NCBI GenBank assembly: GCA_950295325.1
Contig: OX485809.1
Span: forward strand, 8,494,001 to 8,558,000
DNA from: Polytrichum commune
Lineage: Eukaryota; Streptophyta; Polytrichopsida; Polytrichales; Polytrichaceae
Direction of reading: 5' to 3'
Length of the DNA: 64,000 nucleotides
Below, piece by piece: positions 1 to 12,489 of this stretch. Both the position numbers and the translations under genes were made by a program. Position 1 is the stretch's first letter. Each line of letters opens with the position of its first letter. A model generated the notes under the pieces. It was given only the letters and a program-made list of their open reading frames with translations. It did not search any database and was not told the DNA's origin.

Positions 1-795
1 AGGGGCTTTTGAGCTTGTATAATTGGCCTAGACTCAAATACATACCATGCCTATCTAATCATCATTGTCATGTAAGACTTTAATCTCACTTCCTCTTTTT
101 AACATGTTGTGCTAAAAAAGGATTCAATGCCAAAGATCGCATAAAATATTATTAAACATTTGTTGAAGGCTCATAGAAGTCATCACATATCATGTAATAA
201 AAACACCCTCACGTACTTTAAGGGATAAGTTGCCGGAGGGTACATTCCAATGACCTTGGAGCTTTCATACCATACCACCCTTGATGTCAAGGACAATTTA
301 ACCCATTATCACCACACCTTTTTATCAACTCCAATATGAAGATACGGAAACTTAGAAAAATCTCCTCAGTTTAGCAACATATGAGAAGATCCAACAGTCG
401 CCAAAGTTTAAGTTCTCGAGTTGGGACACCTACAATATAAATTATATTTAGTGTCACCAATTCCATTATTTTCTTGCTCAATACTAATTGTAAACTACTC
501 ATGTAGTGCCACTAACACTAATATTAAACCAAACTTTATTTGTCAATCCTTGTTAAAAAAGGACGGGGGGGGGGGGCATTATTCACTCACTAAGTGATTT
601 CACATCTTGAATTCATTCATTCATTCATTATTTCATTATATAACTGCTAAGATACATATTATACCAAACTTTGATTCAATATTTGGGCAGTGGATGAACT
701 AAATGTAAGTTGGGATGATAATATTTGTAAAGTTACTCATAAGAAGTGTCATTTGAAAAGTTACTACAGTGACATAGAATTCCATATGACACTAA
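1..795. other. intergenic, no gene seen
   Basis: AT-rich sequence with no convincing coding region on either strand. It contains a run of 12 G at 565-576 and a short (ATTC)n tract near 613-635. Short open frames here have no recognisable motif. Confidence 0.6.
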
Positions 796-1297
796 GGGCC
801 ACTTCACACATGAGACTGAGAGCCCACGACCATTACACTTCAAGCACTCTCATTGGTGGAAAAGCCGGAGCCAATCCAAGTTCGCTTCACGCTATGCTTG
901 AGTGACCAACAGAGTATGTGAATGCAAGATGGATGTAAAGTCCACATGGATTCCTAAATGACATCGAACGAATCATGTTTCATGGTCACTTGGACTATCT
1001 TCAAAAACTACCTCTTGGAGGTAGGCTTAACACTACCACCAGGAGACCATGGCACTCCGAACGCTCACAACCGTTGATTTATTCTATTTTATCATGTGCA
1101 AGGACCTGCATGAATAGAAAATTCATTGAAAAAACATTTGGTTGAGGGTCCGGTCACATATGACTTTAGACTACACTTGAGGATCCGTGACCACACTACA
1201 TGATTTTGGAGGTGTGTTGGGACGGCCTTTGGACACTTTCTTTTGGGCTCTCACAATTTCATGGTCACGGCTCTTTGGCTCGTGTGTGAAGTGGCCC
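796..1297. mobile_element. Tourist/Harbinger-type non-autonomous DNA element, copy 1
   Basis: The 502-bp element starts GGGCCACTTCACACATGAG and ends with the near-reverse complement CTCGTGTGTGAAGTGGCCC. The inverted similarity continues to about 37 bp with a few mismatches. It is flanked by TAA on both sides (793-795 and 1298-1300). A 3-bp TAA target duplication with GGG/CCC termini is the usual signature of PIF/Harbinger-derived MITEs such as Tourist. No transposase is encoded. A second, more diverged copy lies at 10232-10732 and matches along its whole length, which confirms the borders. Confidence 0.85.
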
Positions 1298-1881
1298 TAA
1301 TCACAATGTTTAGTGTAGTGATAATATTGTTTTTGTTTCCAAATATATATTCCTAGGGTGTAGATTTTGAAGCAGGTGATGATTTTAGCACCATCTATCT
1401 ATATAGCGCAACAACAGAGGTCAACTTGACATCAGGCTAAAATTGAGATATCATCCTACCTTGCCTCTTAGCCCTTAACTAACATAAGGCGTGCCAGTGG
1501 TGGGAGAAAGATCTCAAACACAAGCGCCCCACAAACCGGGACGGACTTAAAATTGCATGGCCCTAGAATCCTTGATTTTCTCCGGAATCGAATGTTGTCT
1601 TGAAAGCACTTCAATGTTACCTCGAAGGTACTTGTTTGTGTCGTGTAAGTTATGTTATCTTGAGAGCACAAGAATCGTTCACTCACAAAGGTCACGATTT
1701 GTTCCTTACCTCAATTGCAATGGATAGATGTATTCTTTTTTAGTATCTACTTTACCCAAAATAACAAAAAGAAAAAGAAGAAAAAGAAAAAGAAAAAGAA
1801 AGGAAATAGAAAGAATCAAACATGTACATGGTATTGTCAGCTACACTGATTATCTCAATTAGTGTGTGTGTGGGGTACTAA

Positions 1882-2408
1882 GGGTTGCTTTACACCTAGA
1901 GGTCGGGCCAATTCCCCTTGAGGCCGATTGCATGAAATTTCAGCCCCTTTTGGGTTGGAGGCTGGCCTCAACTACACATTATAATAAGATTATAATGGGG
2001 GTCAATTTTCCCATGTGTAAAGGCCTTAGGGCCAAGAAGCTAGGCCGATTTAATAAATTTAGCATAATCCTACGGATGTAGCATAGAGCTGTTTAGATTT
2101 CCACATAATCCAATGGATATGGTACGCTAAAAAGATCATGTTTTATTTTTTAAAAGTTTTTTTTAATTGAACTTTGACATTGACCCCGATGCCAAGAATT
2201 GGCCTTCCATTTTGGGTGCACCCAATTCAATGAGCTCGGGCCATGTCATACCATGCATTTTTTGATTAAAAATTTCATATCACCAAATTGGGCCGGCCTC
2301 TAGGTGTAAAGGGGTTAGGGCCGATTTCATCCTTTTGACCAATCATAAGTGAGGATTTCAAGCCTCTTACACAACGAATTGGCACATCCTCTAGGTGTAA
2401 AGCGGCCC
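1882..2408. mobile_element. Tourist/Harbinger-type element, second family
   Basis: A 527-bp element begins GGGTTGCTTTACACCTAGAG and ends CTCTAGGTGTAAAGCGGCCC, giving terminal inverted repeats of about 33 bp with some mismatches. TAA flanks both ends (1879-1881 and 2409-2411). Two more copies of the terminal motif GTGTAAAGG..TTAGGGCC lie inside, near 2014-2034 and 2302-2322. The unit may therefore be two nested or tandemly joined elements rather than one. No coding capacity is visible. Confidence 0.78.
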
Positions 2409-2699
2409 TAATTCCCAAAACACACATTGTTTTTCCAAGTCCTAGAATTCATAAGGGCTGAAATTTTTGTTGAGCGAACTTAAATTCAAGAAGACATGCT
2501 CCTTTACCATACATGTCAAGAAAATTAAGGCGTGATATATGGTGCTTGTAAAATGATTAATTTTTTTTATAAGCAAACACATATTGTCAATGAATAGTGC
2601 CAAGATGAATAGTGTTGGTACTTTCACTAAACAATGTTGTTATGATTATTCTTTTTGTTAAATAATGCCGAGATGAATTGTGCTTCCTAGATCTTTTGG

Positions 2700-3410
2700 T
2701 GGCACTAATTTCATCCCAGGGGGTGGACTCTACATTGGGAACCTAAATAATGTGCGTGGGTCATTATGAAATTAAACCCCATATATACAAGAAGTTATAA
2801 AGGAAAAACATATGCATGTGTACTAATGGCATGCTAAAAAATGAACTCATATAATTATACCAAGCTTTCCAATTTAATGTGATTAATGCCTCCACTACAT
2901 ATACAAACAATATATGTCATGATTTCAATTATATTTATTACATACAAAATCCACTTTCACTTTCCAATGAGAAGGTCATTCAATTCTTCCATCCATAGCA
3001 TGTAACTCAACGATTATATCAAACAAACAAAGATAAGAGCAAAATAACTTAGCCACAATCTAAAGAGGCAAACTAAAGGAAGGCTAAAGGAAGCCCATGA
3101 GAGCTCCAAGAGCCTCTAGTTTGTAAAAACCTAAAACCCAAATGCAAACCTTATTAGAAGACACATGGTAGTCATGGACCACACAATGGATGAAACAAAC
3201 ACATCTATTGTTAATTTTCTCTTCTAAACCTTAGGACCCCCTTTTGTACATCTACCTTTGCTTCATAAATTTAATAACATTTTTAGATGTACACACTATA
3301 GAAAACAATACCTCTCTCCCTTATGTATATTATGTATGCTAATGCCTCAAATAATACCCCTTCTTACACTCATGTTAGTTTGTACATGGTATGAAGAGTC
3401 CGCCGCCTAG
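2700..3410 (-). repeat. dispersed repeat D, copy 1 (inverted relative to copy 2)
   Basis: The reverse complement of this stretch aligns with 38050-38650. Shared landmarks are GGGGTATTATTTGAGGCATT, TAGTGTGTACAT, GTAGATGTACAA and the flanking GGACTCTTCATACCA / GGACTTTGCATACCA. Similarity is patchy, with a large indel in the middle. The repeat type is unknown; no terminal inverted repeat or target duplication could be set. Confidence 0.6.
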
Positions 3411-4680
3411 GAATTTCACATAATAAAGAAACATAGTATCAACTTCACCAATTTCCTACACTCACTATAAGCCCTCCCTCTCTAATTGGGATAATTAGTG
3501 TAGTATTTTCCATTTACTTTGATGCCATGTATTGTCTGATACATGTGACAATCTACACATTTCATGGATAATTATTCATGTACAAAAATCTATCAAAACT
3601 AAACAAGCTTCTTCTACAACTTCAAGTTTTCATATATTTTGAGGGGATTTTTGCTTAATCTGACCCACGCATAGCCACGTTTTTGTTTTTATTATTAATA
3701 TTATTATAAGTATTGGTACTATTAGCTAACTACAATTCACCTTGTGACATGGTCTATGAATAAGTCTTGTGCATATTAGGTCAATAAATATACATATAAA
3801 CTAGTTTGGCTTGCATGATATAACTGGAAATGGGTTGAGGAAGGGACCTCTTCAAACTTCTTGGTACCCCATGTGGGTTGAACCTTAATACCCTAAATGT
3901 TGACCAATTTTTGTACACAAAATTGCTATGTGACTAGACTATTGGAGCACTATGAAACTCTCCTTAGTATGACAAATCATCAATTGTAACCATGTCTTGC
4001 TCTACACCTTGTGGTTCGTTATCATGATTTGTTGAGGTTCAAATAAAATCCTTAGAAGAATTAGAGGAGCAACTCATTCACACTAGGGTTAGTTGAAAAT
4101 AATTTTGTCCAAAATAGAAGTATGGTAGGCTAGTGCTTATTAACCTGAAAGCTACCAAGACCATCCTCGTGTTTAAATGGATAACTAAGGCTATGGAACC
4201 AGGTGATTCAAACCTCCAACTTATGCTTAGATACAAATTGGCAATATTCAATATTCAACCGGCAAAGAGATAAAAGGTGGAATATTAATGTGGATTTGTT
4301 TATATAATGGACTAATTGGGAAACGTATTGTTGAGGATGGAAATGAATTGCAGGGATGAACGGTCAAGACTAAGAAGCGTGGATGAATGAGAAATCGAAG
4401 GACGAGAAGGACGAGAAGTTGGATGATTCTTATCTATGAAAAGAAAAAGAAAGAGTGATTTAAGAATATAGACAAGGAGACTTCAGTCTATGTATAGAAA
4501 GACTTGAATCTTCTAAAAGTATCTCATAGATACTATGTATAAATATGGCTCGGGGGAAAGAGAACACACATTATGTTTTGTGGTGTGTCTCTAGGTTGGG
4601 AGGTGAGCTTATGTAATAAATAATTGTTTTCATGAAAGATTAGCAAGGCACATTACAGTTTACAAGTATCAACACCAAGA
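3411..4680. other. intergenic, nothing recognised
   Basis: AT-rich sequence without open frames of note, terminal repeats or coding-like motifs. It abuts the LINE remnant downstream. Confidence 0.5.
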
Positions 4681-4729
4681 ATTCTCCAGATCCAAGACTT
4701 GGGAACACATTAGTAAAGCATGAAAGGTC

Positions 4730-5733
4730 ATGGTGGATGCATTTACCAAGTCCCTCCCTACACCCTTCTTGAACTGCTCCACTCAAGCATTTGGTGGTCC
4801 ATGGGCCTTGAATCCCATTAACGATGGATTTTCTTATGCTAGGGCACACAAGCTCTTTTGCAAAGGTATCCAATGTGTAGATGGTATTTGGGATGGTAGG
4901 ATTTGCACCTCCCTCTCATGGGATGAGGCACAAGTTAAATTTAAACTTACCTAGGTAGAGGTTGGGGACTAGACCACACTTACCTCCAAAATCATTGACC
5001 AGTGGTATGTTCGCTTTAAGGACGACCCAACTGTCACGTTTTCCCATCAATGGATAGGCTCTACAAGGATGAAGAGGTTGATGTGGCCTTTGTCATGCGA
5101 TGTTCAACTGACTTGACTTCCTTGTGCATTCACCAACATCACCTCTCCATGCGTCTTCATGATGAATGTTACATGGTTGGCATTGGTGAATACATTCTTA
5201 ATGTCTTAGTGAATGGGAGGACCCAACCGGCGACATGGTCGGCTTCTTTCGCGAACTTAAAAGCATTTGCACTACTAAGGGGCAAAAGAAGCAAGAACGT
5301 CACTTTCTTTTTAATGACAAAATGGCCACTCTCGGATGGGGCCCAAATCATTGAAGATAGGTGGAAGGGTTTTACTTCTTTAATTTTAACACAATATTTG
5401 GGAAAGACTCCATCATCAACATGATTCCCGGGACAATGTAGGTGACATGCAAATGGCAAGGCTACCTTCCAAGGAATTACAGGTGTTATTGTTCACAAAT
5501 TTGGGAGCCTCTCCAATCCGGTAAAGAAACCACCTTTATGTGGTCCATTTGGTACAAGGTAGTTGCGGTCAACAAATGGAGGGCTCACATTGCACTAGCC
5601 TCCATCTCTAAGCAATAAGTCTATTGCCTCCCAAACGTGAGCGAATTGGTTAGATACAAATGTTGGGATTGCATTCAAGTCCGCAGAGCATGGCGATGGG
5701 CTACCTTTATTATGCATGTACTTTGTGGGGTCA
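4730..5733 (+). pseudogene. LINE (non-LTR retrotransposon) ORF2 C-terminal part, 5' segment
   Basis: Read in several frames, this stretch gives a continuous but broken LINE ORF2 tail. It includes motifs such as FSYARAHKLFCKGIQ and WDGRICTSLSWDEAQVKF, then a zf-RVT-like block with CLPN followed by KCWDCIQVRRAWRWATF, the cysteine pair and W-rich region typical of plant LINE C-termini. Stops and frameshifts are frequent, so it is dead. It is cut at 5733 by the solo LTR at 5734-7301 and continues at 7302. No RT catalytic core is seen, so the copy is 5'-truncated or its 5' part has decayed beyond recognition. Confidence 0.75.
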
Positions 5734-7301
5734 TGTGAGCCCAATATCGTGCTCACATGGGTTTCAATTCCTAAAAATTGTTGGAACTTTGACTTAGAGA
5801 ATTGCTCAAGTCAATTGAAAAGATAAAAAGAGTGATGTTTGTTAGCATTGATTGGAGTTATGTTAAGTTTGATTTCAGGTTAATTAGGAGGCTTTGATTT
5901 TAGTTGAACTAGGCTAAAGATTAGCGAGGATTGGGCGGTGCTTAAGGCAAGGTTCAAGGATGGGTTTTAGAGTCGGATTAGGATCCTTCCTGTCCATTTT
6001 AGGAGGGGCGGGGTTTAGAGGATAAACCCTAAATTCAAAGGCTAGGAGAGCGCGGAAAAGGAGCTCTGCTCCAGCTCTCTCCCTCTCGGTAGGAAAAACC
6101 TCCTGGACCGAGGATGGCACTCTCTCTGTGACCGAAGTCAGGAAGACAACCCAACGTGAGCGTTCCCAGATGGTGGCTAGAATCGGAGAAGGATGAGGTA
6201 CATGCTCCCTGGGCCTCGCCGAATGGGAGTTTTTCAAGGACAGAAGGAGGCGGCATGCTGATGGTTGAGGAGAGATTTAGTTGAGCTAGGCACTGGGCCA
6301 AGATGAGACCAGGAAGCCTCTAGGAGCGGCGAATGGTAGAAAGGCGAGCTGGATGTTCTGAGAGGAATGAAGGTGATGTCTCGGGGTTGAGCTATCAGTG
6401 GCGGGGAAATTGAGCATTGGCATGATTGAATTCCAACTAGGAGCCAGGAGATTGCAGGAGGAGTGAGGGAATCAAAGCTCGAATGCGGCTCTTGTATCAG
6501 ATTCACACTGAAGGCAGGAATCTGGGAATGAGGTCGCGGAACTCTGGACATTGCAGCAGTAGCTAACATGGAGAGGGATGAACTAGGGGTAGCTGCGAAC
6601 ATAGTGTTGTGCTCTAGGTGCCAAGACGACACATGTTCCGACTCTATTGGGGACGAAGCAGACTGCCTGCTCCCCTCAAAAATTATGTTTGATTCTCGAA
6701 CTAAGACAAATGCAGTCGGGTGCCTGCACACACTGGCTGGTTGCAAGGAGACAGTTTCCAGCAGCTCACCAGCGGAAGCCCTGGTGCTTCACTATAGGCT
6801 AAGGAGGAAGGAGGCTACTTCCTGAAGTCGCATTCGGCACTGGCTGGCAGCCAAAGGCTTGAGCAGAGGCTGGGAGTGACCAGACAGAGGGATGTGAATG
6901 AGCACAGCTGCGGCCGATTCTAGATCCAGGAGCAGGTGTTGACATGGATGAATGTGGAGGTGATATTAGGGAAGGGGATGAAGTTAGAATAGGCCATGAA
7001 ATAGTTTAGGATAGGATTGAAGGGGCTAGCAGATTAATTAGACATATTAAGGAAGTGTAATGTTTAGATTAGGAGCTCTTTAGTAAATATTAGTATTGGT
7101 GTGACTTGTGTGTTGGGGGGGCTTGAGTATTTATGAATACTTGTGGCCAAATGAAAATGAAGGAAAAGGTGTTGTCTGCAATGACTTATTATTAAACAGG
7201 GCGCCATCCGCCTTTCTCTTCAAATTCTTTCAATCTTGTGAAAGGGGGACCCCTCACCCGGACTATGACGCATTTAAGGGTGAGGGTGACTTTGGCTTAC
7301 A
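5734..7301. mobile_element. solo LTR (about 1.57 kb) inserted in a LINE
   Basis: The element starts TGTGAGCC and ends GGCTTACA, a short TG..CA inverted terminus, and is flanked by the 5-bp direct repeat GGTCA (5729-5733 and 7302-7306). These are the hallmarks of an LTR retrotransposon insertion. No internal region is present, so it is a solo LTR left by recombination. A second copy starts at 62605. The first 24 bases form a small hairpin (TGTGAGC...GCTCACA). The central part (about 6000-6950) is markedly GC-richer than its surroundings. Open frames on the minus strand there are taken as chance frames of the GC-rich LTR. Confidence 0.85.
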
Positions 7302-7925
7302 GGTCATGATTGGCAACTATGACAACTTCCATTGAAAACCATGCACTCTTTGGGGAGAGGATTCCTAGGAAATTAGTCAAAACAAATTAAGACTTAGCAC
7401 CTTCTTTGCGCTATTACCGTATGGACCATTTGGATCGAACGCAATGAGAGGGTGTTTAACCAAGAATAATGGCACGAGTCCAAAATTAAATACCCTCATG
7501 TGGGACAATCTTATTATGCATGCTAAGGTAGCTTGGGAGCGAGTGTTCCAGTTTGTTAAGATTATCGCCTTCTTGGCATAAGCCCTTCTCCAAGGCCTTG
7601 ACCAGACTTGGGGTGCTAGAAACGTGCTTTGTAGGAGAGACAACATGAGGATTACTTGGAACTAGCAATGGCAACACACTTAGGTTGTTAGGTACTTTGG
7701 TTTCACTTGGTGGCTTGGGGGTTGTCCTTGGTTGGTGGGGTGGGGGGTTTGCTTGGTTGGCAGTCTTGGTGGGATGTCCTGGGTGGGGTGAAGTCTTGTT
7801 ACTCTTTACATTGTGGCGTTTTGTGTCCTAGGGGCTCCTCCTCCCCTCAAAGTGGGTGCGTTTTCCTTGTCTTTTAATTCATTTTGGCGTTGGCTTTTTG
7901 GCCTTCTATCTCAAAAAATAAAACC
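7302..7925 (+). pseudogene. LINE ORF2 tail and 3' end, 3' segment
   Basis: This is the continuation of the LINE cut by the solo LTR. Motifs seen are GNYDNFH, KPCTLWGE, the conserved IWIERNERVFNQE and LMWDNLIMHAKVAWERVFQF. The in-frame stop after NFH and several frameshifts show it is inactive. The 3' end carries GGCGTTGGCTTTTTGGCC followed by ATCTCAAAAAATAAAA, a LINE-like 3' terminus. The same tail, more diverged, occurs at 22430-22800. Confidence 0.8.
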
Positions 7926-9532
7926 AATGTTTAAAAAAATCTATGGATAGAAAATTTGCTAAAATAAGAAATCGAGATGATGCACATGCTTGGAACTTTT
8001 GAAGTAAACAATATGTAAATCAAGCCATCCTCAAAAAATCAAATAGAGGGTGAAAACCTCAAGACAAGATCCCAAGCTTCCCATGTTGTTCCACTCATGT
8101 AATACAACCCTCTACCGATCTAGGATGTCATACATACACACAAACTCAAAGAATTCCTCCTATTATCATCGGCTTCAGTGGAGTTTGATCCTAAGTTATA
8201 TTGCTTTCTCTTGGTAGGTAACAAATAAGCTTGAAACATTTTGGGAGCTGTAAAGGCTGGTGGGCCTGATATGTGTTCACATATGAAGTATTTGTTGACT
8301 CACATACTTTTGAACTAAGGCACCGAAGACAAGATTCACCTCCAAACACCAAATGGGTGATCCCATCCTTTTCAAGAATAAGTTCATTGTATCACAGGAT
8401 AAATTTGATCAAATTGCAAAGTACGGAGTGGGAAGAGACACTGATGAATGAATTCTCACGTGTTCCCAAATTAATGCATAAGATCTCAACATGGGCAAGT
8501 ATACGGACTTTATCCGACAAATTACATACTAATACGTACTACCAGCTGGTGGGTAACTAGAAAATCCTTTGAGATTGGGAAACAGGTACTAATATCCATA
8601 AGGAAGTTAGAGCAGTAACAACACACCCAACTGTCTTGCTAATTCTCAACATTCTGGTACTTATTTCATCATGATCCTTCATCACACTGGGTCTTCTACA
8701 CTGTTTATAACTTAGTGTAGTTAGTGTCACATACACTATTTACAAAGGCTTGCATTGAATCATCTAAACTCTACAACTGTAGTATTGTCACGGCGAGTGA
8801 TTGTCAATATAAGTGAATTTATTGGCATGAACAATGAATTTATTAGAGTGATGTAAGGATCGAGGTGACAACATGACCCCTAAATGTCCAAGTGCATTAT
8901 AAGAGTGAAAGTGGGTGAACTCATCAGCAATAAAGGATCAAGATCAATGTATATTTAGTGATATGTAAGTTGTTTGTACTTTATCAAATTCGTATGTTTT
9001 GTGGTCATCCATGTGTCATTCCTAGGTTAGAATAGGAGGTAGTATGAAACGTGTAATATTGGCAACTTTTTGGGGGAGTGAAAAAAAATGATGACATCCC
9101 TATCACATTAATGGATTTTGCAAAATTTGGAGAATCCCAATCGTGAATGTCCATCAATGCAAACCAACACTCTTGTTCAAACTCTCAATTACATAAGTCA
9201 AGATCTTCTATGTGAGTTATCTTTTGACATGTGAAATGTTCAAAGATCACCTTGCTTGAACTGCCATTGGTTTGGTGAGGTGTCACTGCACAATTCGTTG
9301 ACATGTTGATTAGTGTCAAATTTGGCACATGGATTGGATGGACGGTGCAATCCCTGTCCCACATAGAATATTCTACTCATTAGTACATTTTTTTCCAAGA
9401 TTTTTCCAAGGAAAGATGTTTCAATACCATATCAATCATACATGACCCCAAGAACATTTAGGGATTAAGCTTGATCCACAATATGTGGGAGACCTCTTCC
9501 TTTCATGTCTCTAAATTTGTTAAGTATGGTGT

Positions 9533-9564
<32 letters not shown>

Positions 9565-10231
9565 TACAATGTGAGTATCAAAATGATGATAATATTAGTA
9601 ATAATTTTCTAACGTTGATATAATTATACCCAGGTGTAAGAATTAATGAATATGCTTATAAAATGTCTAAAGTCATTTGTGGTCCAATTTTGTTCTAATC
9701 TTTGTTGTGACACTAATTGACAACATGTTAGAAATTGATGTGACTTGTGCATAGGCTTCAATATAGGATAGATGAAACACCATCCAATACACCAATGTTG
9801 GACAATTTAGCTCACCATTGTGCAGGCCTTGAAGGTCACAATTCCTTAACCTTGACCACCAAACTCCATTATTTCCAAAACCAATTTTTTTCATACGCGT
9901 GGCCTCCACACAAGGGGAGGAATCTCTTCTACTAGTGTACAATCCTACCTCAATTATAAAACCCTCCATAATAAAACCAAACTTCCGTCATCCATATTTT
10001 ATTTACTTCAATATTTCATGGACAATACAACATGTTGAGGCCAATGTTTGTGGCATTGTCACGAGCTAGCCCATTGAGGTTGGCTATCACATGTGCAAAT
10101 GCGGATCCCAAAATCATAGGCTTTTGTATGGTAAGTTTTGTAAATGAATCCACTCTTTTATTCAGTGAAATAAAAAGAAGTGAAATTTGAAGTCCAGGAA
10201 GCCATAAGGCTTATAGGAGGCTAAATGTATA
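7926..10231. other. intergenic with (TA)n microsatellite
   Basis: No gene or element was recognised. A (TA)n tract of about 14 units lies at 9533-9561. Confidence 0.5.
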
Positions 10232-10732
10232 TGGCCACTTCACACACGAGACTGAGGGCCCGTGACCATTTCAATGCAAGCACTCTCATTGGTGGAAAAG
10301 GCAGAGCCAGCGGTCCAGGTTCACTTCACAGTACGCTTGAGCGACCAGCCGAGTAAGTGAATGCAAGATGGATGTAAGGTCTGCGTGGGTTCTTACATGG
10401 CATCGAATGGTACATGTTTCATGGTCACTTGAACTAATTTCAAAAATCAAATTTTGGAAGTAGGCCTAACACAAAACCAGAAGATCATGGCACTCCAAAA
10501 TCTCACAATCATTGATTTGTTGCATTTTATCATGTGTGAGGACCCCGCATATTTAAAAAATCATTGAAATAACATTTGGTTGAGGCCCAATCACATATGA
10601 CTTCACATTGCACTTGAGGGCTCATGACCACACTATATGATTTTGGAAGTGTCTTGGGACGGCCTTTCGACACTTCTTTTGGATCCTTACCAATACATGG
10701 TCACGGCTCTTGGCTCATGTGTGAAGATGGTC
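10232..10732. mobile_element. Tourist/Harbinger-type element, copy 2 of the 796-1297 family
   Basis: It aligns end to end with 796-1297. It starts GGCCACTTCACACACGAG and ends TGGCTCATGTGTGAAGATGG. Shared internal landmarks include CACTCTCATTGGTGGAAAAG, GTGAATGCAAGATGGATGTA and GGGACGGCCTT. The 3' terminus is degraded (GAAGATGGTC instead of GAAGTGGCCC) and no clear TAA target duplication remains. It is an older or more mutated copy than the first. Confidence 0.8.
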
Positions 10733-12240
10733 ACTTCTCATAAGAAAGTATGAAAGATATTAAGTTCACTCATGTTCTAAATCTCTTAGCATCATTCAAC
10801 CTCTCACATTTGTTTCCTTTCTAAAAGGGAGTGGAAAGTGAGAGGTTACCAACCTCTGTGTATTTAGTGGGGTATCATGTAATTGTTGGCTAGAAGGTAC
10901 TGTGGTTCCACGTGGGGCGCTCGGCAGGTGGACAACATATTTTGAAATACTTTATAGACTACGATTTCAATAAGGCAAGCTTGGGTTTAGCTAGACATTG
11001 TTGGTTGTCAAAGGCATAATGCTTGGAAATCCCCAATCTCCTCATAGTGCATGACAATGTATACATGTAACCCAAAGCCTTAAGTAGAATTTAAGTGAAA
11101 GGATTTATGGCTTTGATATTACGATAAATAAATCCCAATTGTGATGTATGAAAATCTAAACTACTTAAATAATACAACACCATTCTGTTATATTATCTTA
11201 TACGTATCAAGGTAGGAATACTACTTTAGTGTTTCAACAACATCCTATGGAAAATAGAAGGCAAAGAGCTCAAGAGTGGGGCCTCCAGGCAGTGTGTGTG
11301 TTTGACAAGTTTCATTTGACGTTCAACTTCAAATCCAAAGTGTCACGTGACGTTCTCAAAAACAAAAATGAATGACAATTAACATCTACATTTTCTTCTG
11401 AAATGTCATCTCAACATCACATGCCTAGTAGTAATGTAGTATCTGTCATATCAATTTCTAAAGTGTCAATTGACGTGTGATTTTTTTTCTCTCTACAAGT
11501 CACACTATATGTCAATATCTAAATCATGTGTGTCAATTGACATGCACTTTCATTTTGTGCAAGTTTTTGCGTGTCGAATGTCAAAAACTTGCAAAAACTT
11601 TGTCAAAAATACACACTGCCTCCAGGCTCTAATCAAGATATATAATCGAGGCAGTTGTGATTAGACTCGGCACAAGTTGACCCTTCAGTTCATGTGATGC
11701 CAGCTAAATATATATGACAGCATGCATTCAACAAATTAGAAGTTAAGATAACTACAGCAGCCTCTTCACCGTATCTGACTCAATGGAGCTTTGAGAGAAA
11801 AGTGCACTAACTTACTTCACTTCCAGATCATACACAAGCCTAAATTGTGCTTATCGCAGTACTCGCTTAAGTAGATAGTCATGGATATATCCTAATTATA
11901 CATAAGTTGTATAATTAGTGCCACTGTCCTGCCTCAAAGTTGCTTGCTCGCATGGTATCGATTCACACTAGATTCACACTACCTAAATCGTGTCACTACA
12001 GCTTTCATACCTACCAAGCGACACCAAATATGGGTCATCAATCATTCGGTTCAATCAACAAAGAACTTTCTTCATTGTTGACGATACTATGATCCCAATG
12101 GAAGGTTTTCAAGAAGGGCATGAAGATGCATCTAGTGTCTCACGTCAAAGTGTGTTCTCTTCAATAACCTATCATATTTTGTTGGCCGAATTTGGGTAAC
12201 TTCCCATAAAATTACATGCTTTCAAGCTCACCATAGGCTT
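10733..12240. other. intergenic, nothing recognised
   Basis: AT-rich sequence without clear elements. The motif TGTCAATTGACGTG/TGTCAATTGACATG recurs near 11464 and 11536, but no wider repeat could be defined. Confidence 0.45.
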
Positions 12241-12259
12241 TCAATAACGGCTCATCATG

Positions 12260-12440
12260 TGAAAAGTAACAACACACAAAAGCAACCAAGGACAATCCAC
12301 CGGACCACCCCTACCAAGGACCACCCTTGGCCAAGGACCATCTCTACCAAGGACAAGCTTAATGATTATGGCGTTGGCTTTGCTGGCCTTCTGTCTCCAC
12401 CTTTTTTCTTTTTTTTTAAAACCACACACACACACACAAC
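12260..12440 (+). mobile_element. LINE 3'-end fragment
   Basis: The motif GGCGTTGGCTTTGCTGGCC followed by a T/A-rich end resembles the LINE 3' terminus at 7890-7925. It is followed by (CA)n and (CAA)n simple repeats at 12420-12460. The stretch also contains repeated CCAAGGACCA words. The fragment is short and diverged. Confidence 0.45.
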
Positions 12441-12489
12441 AACAACAACAACAACAACGGCTCGCCCACATATCCCCCTCTTGATTAGT

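Noticed and set aside
5914-6746. Minus-strand open frames of 107-170 codons
   Set aside because: They lie in the GC-rich core of the solo LTR, overlap each other in several frames and show no domain; the second LTR copy does not preserve them.
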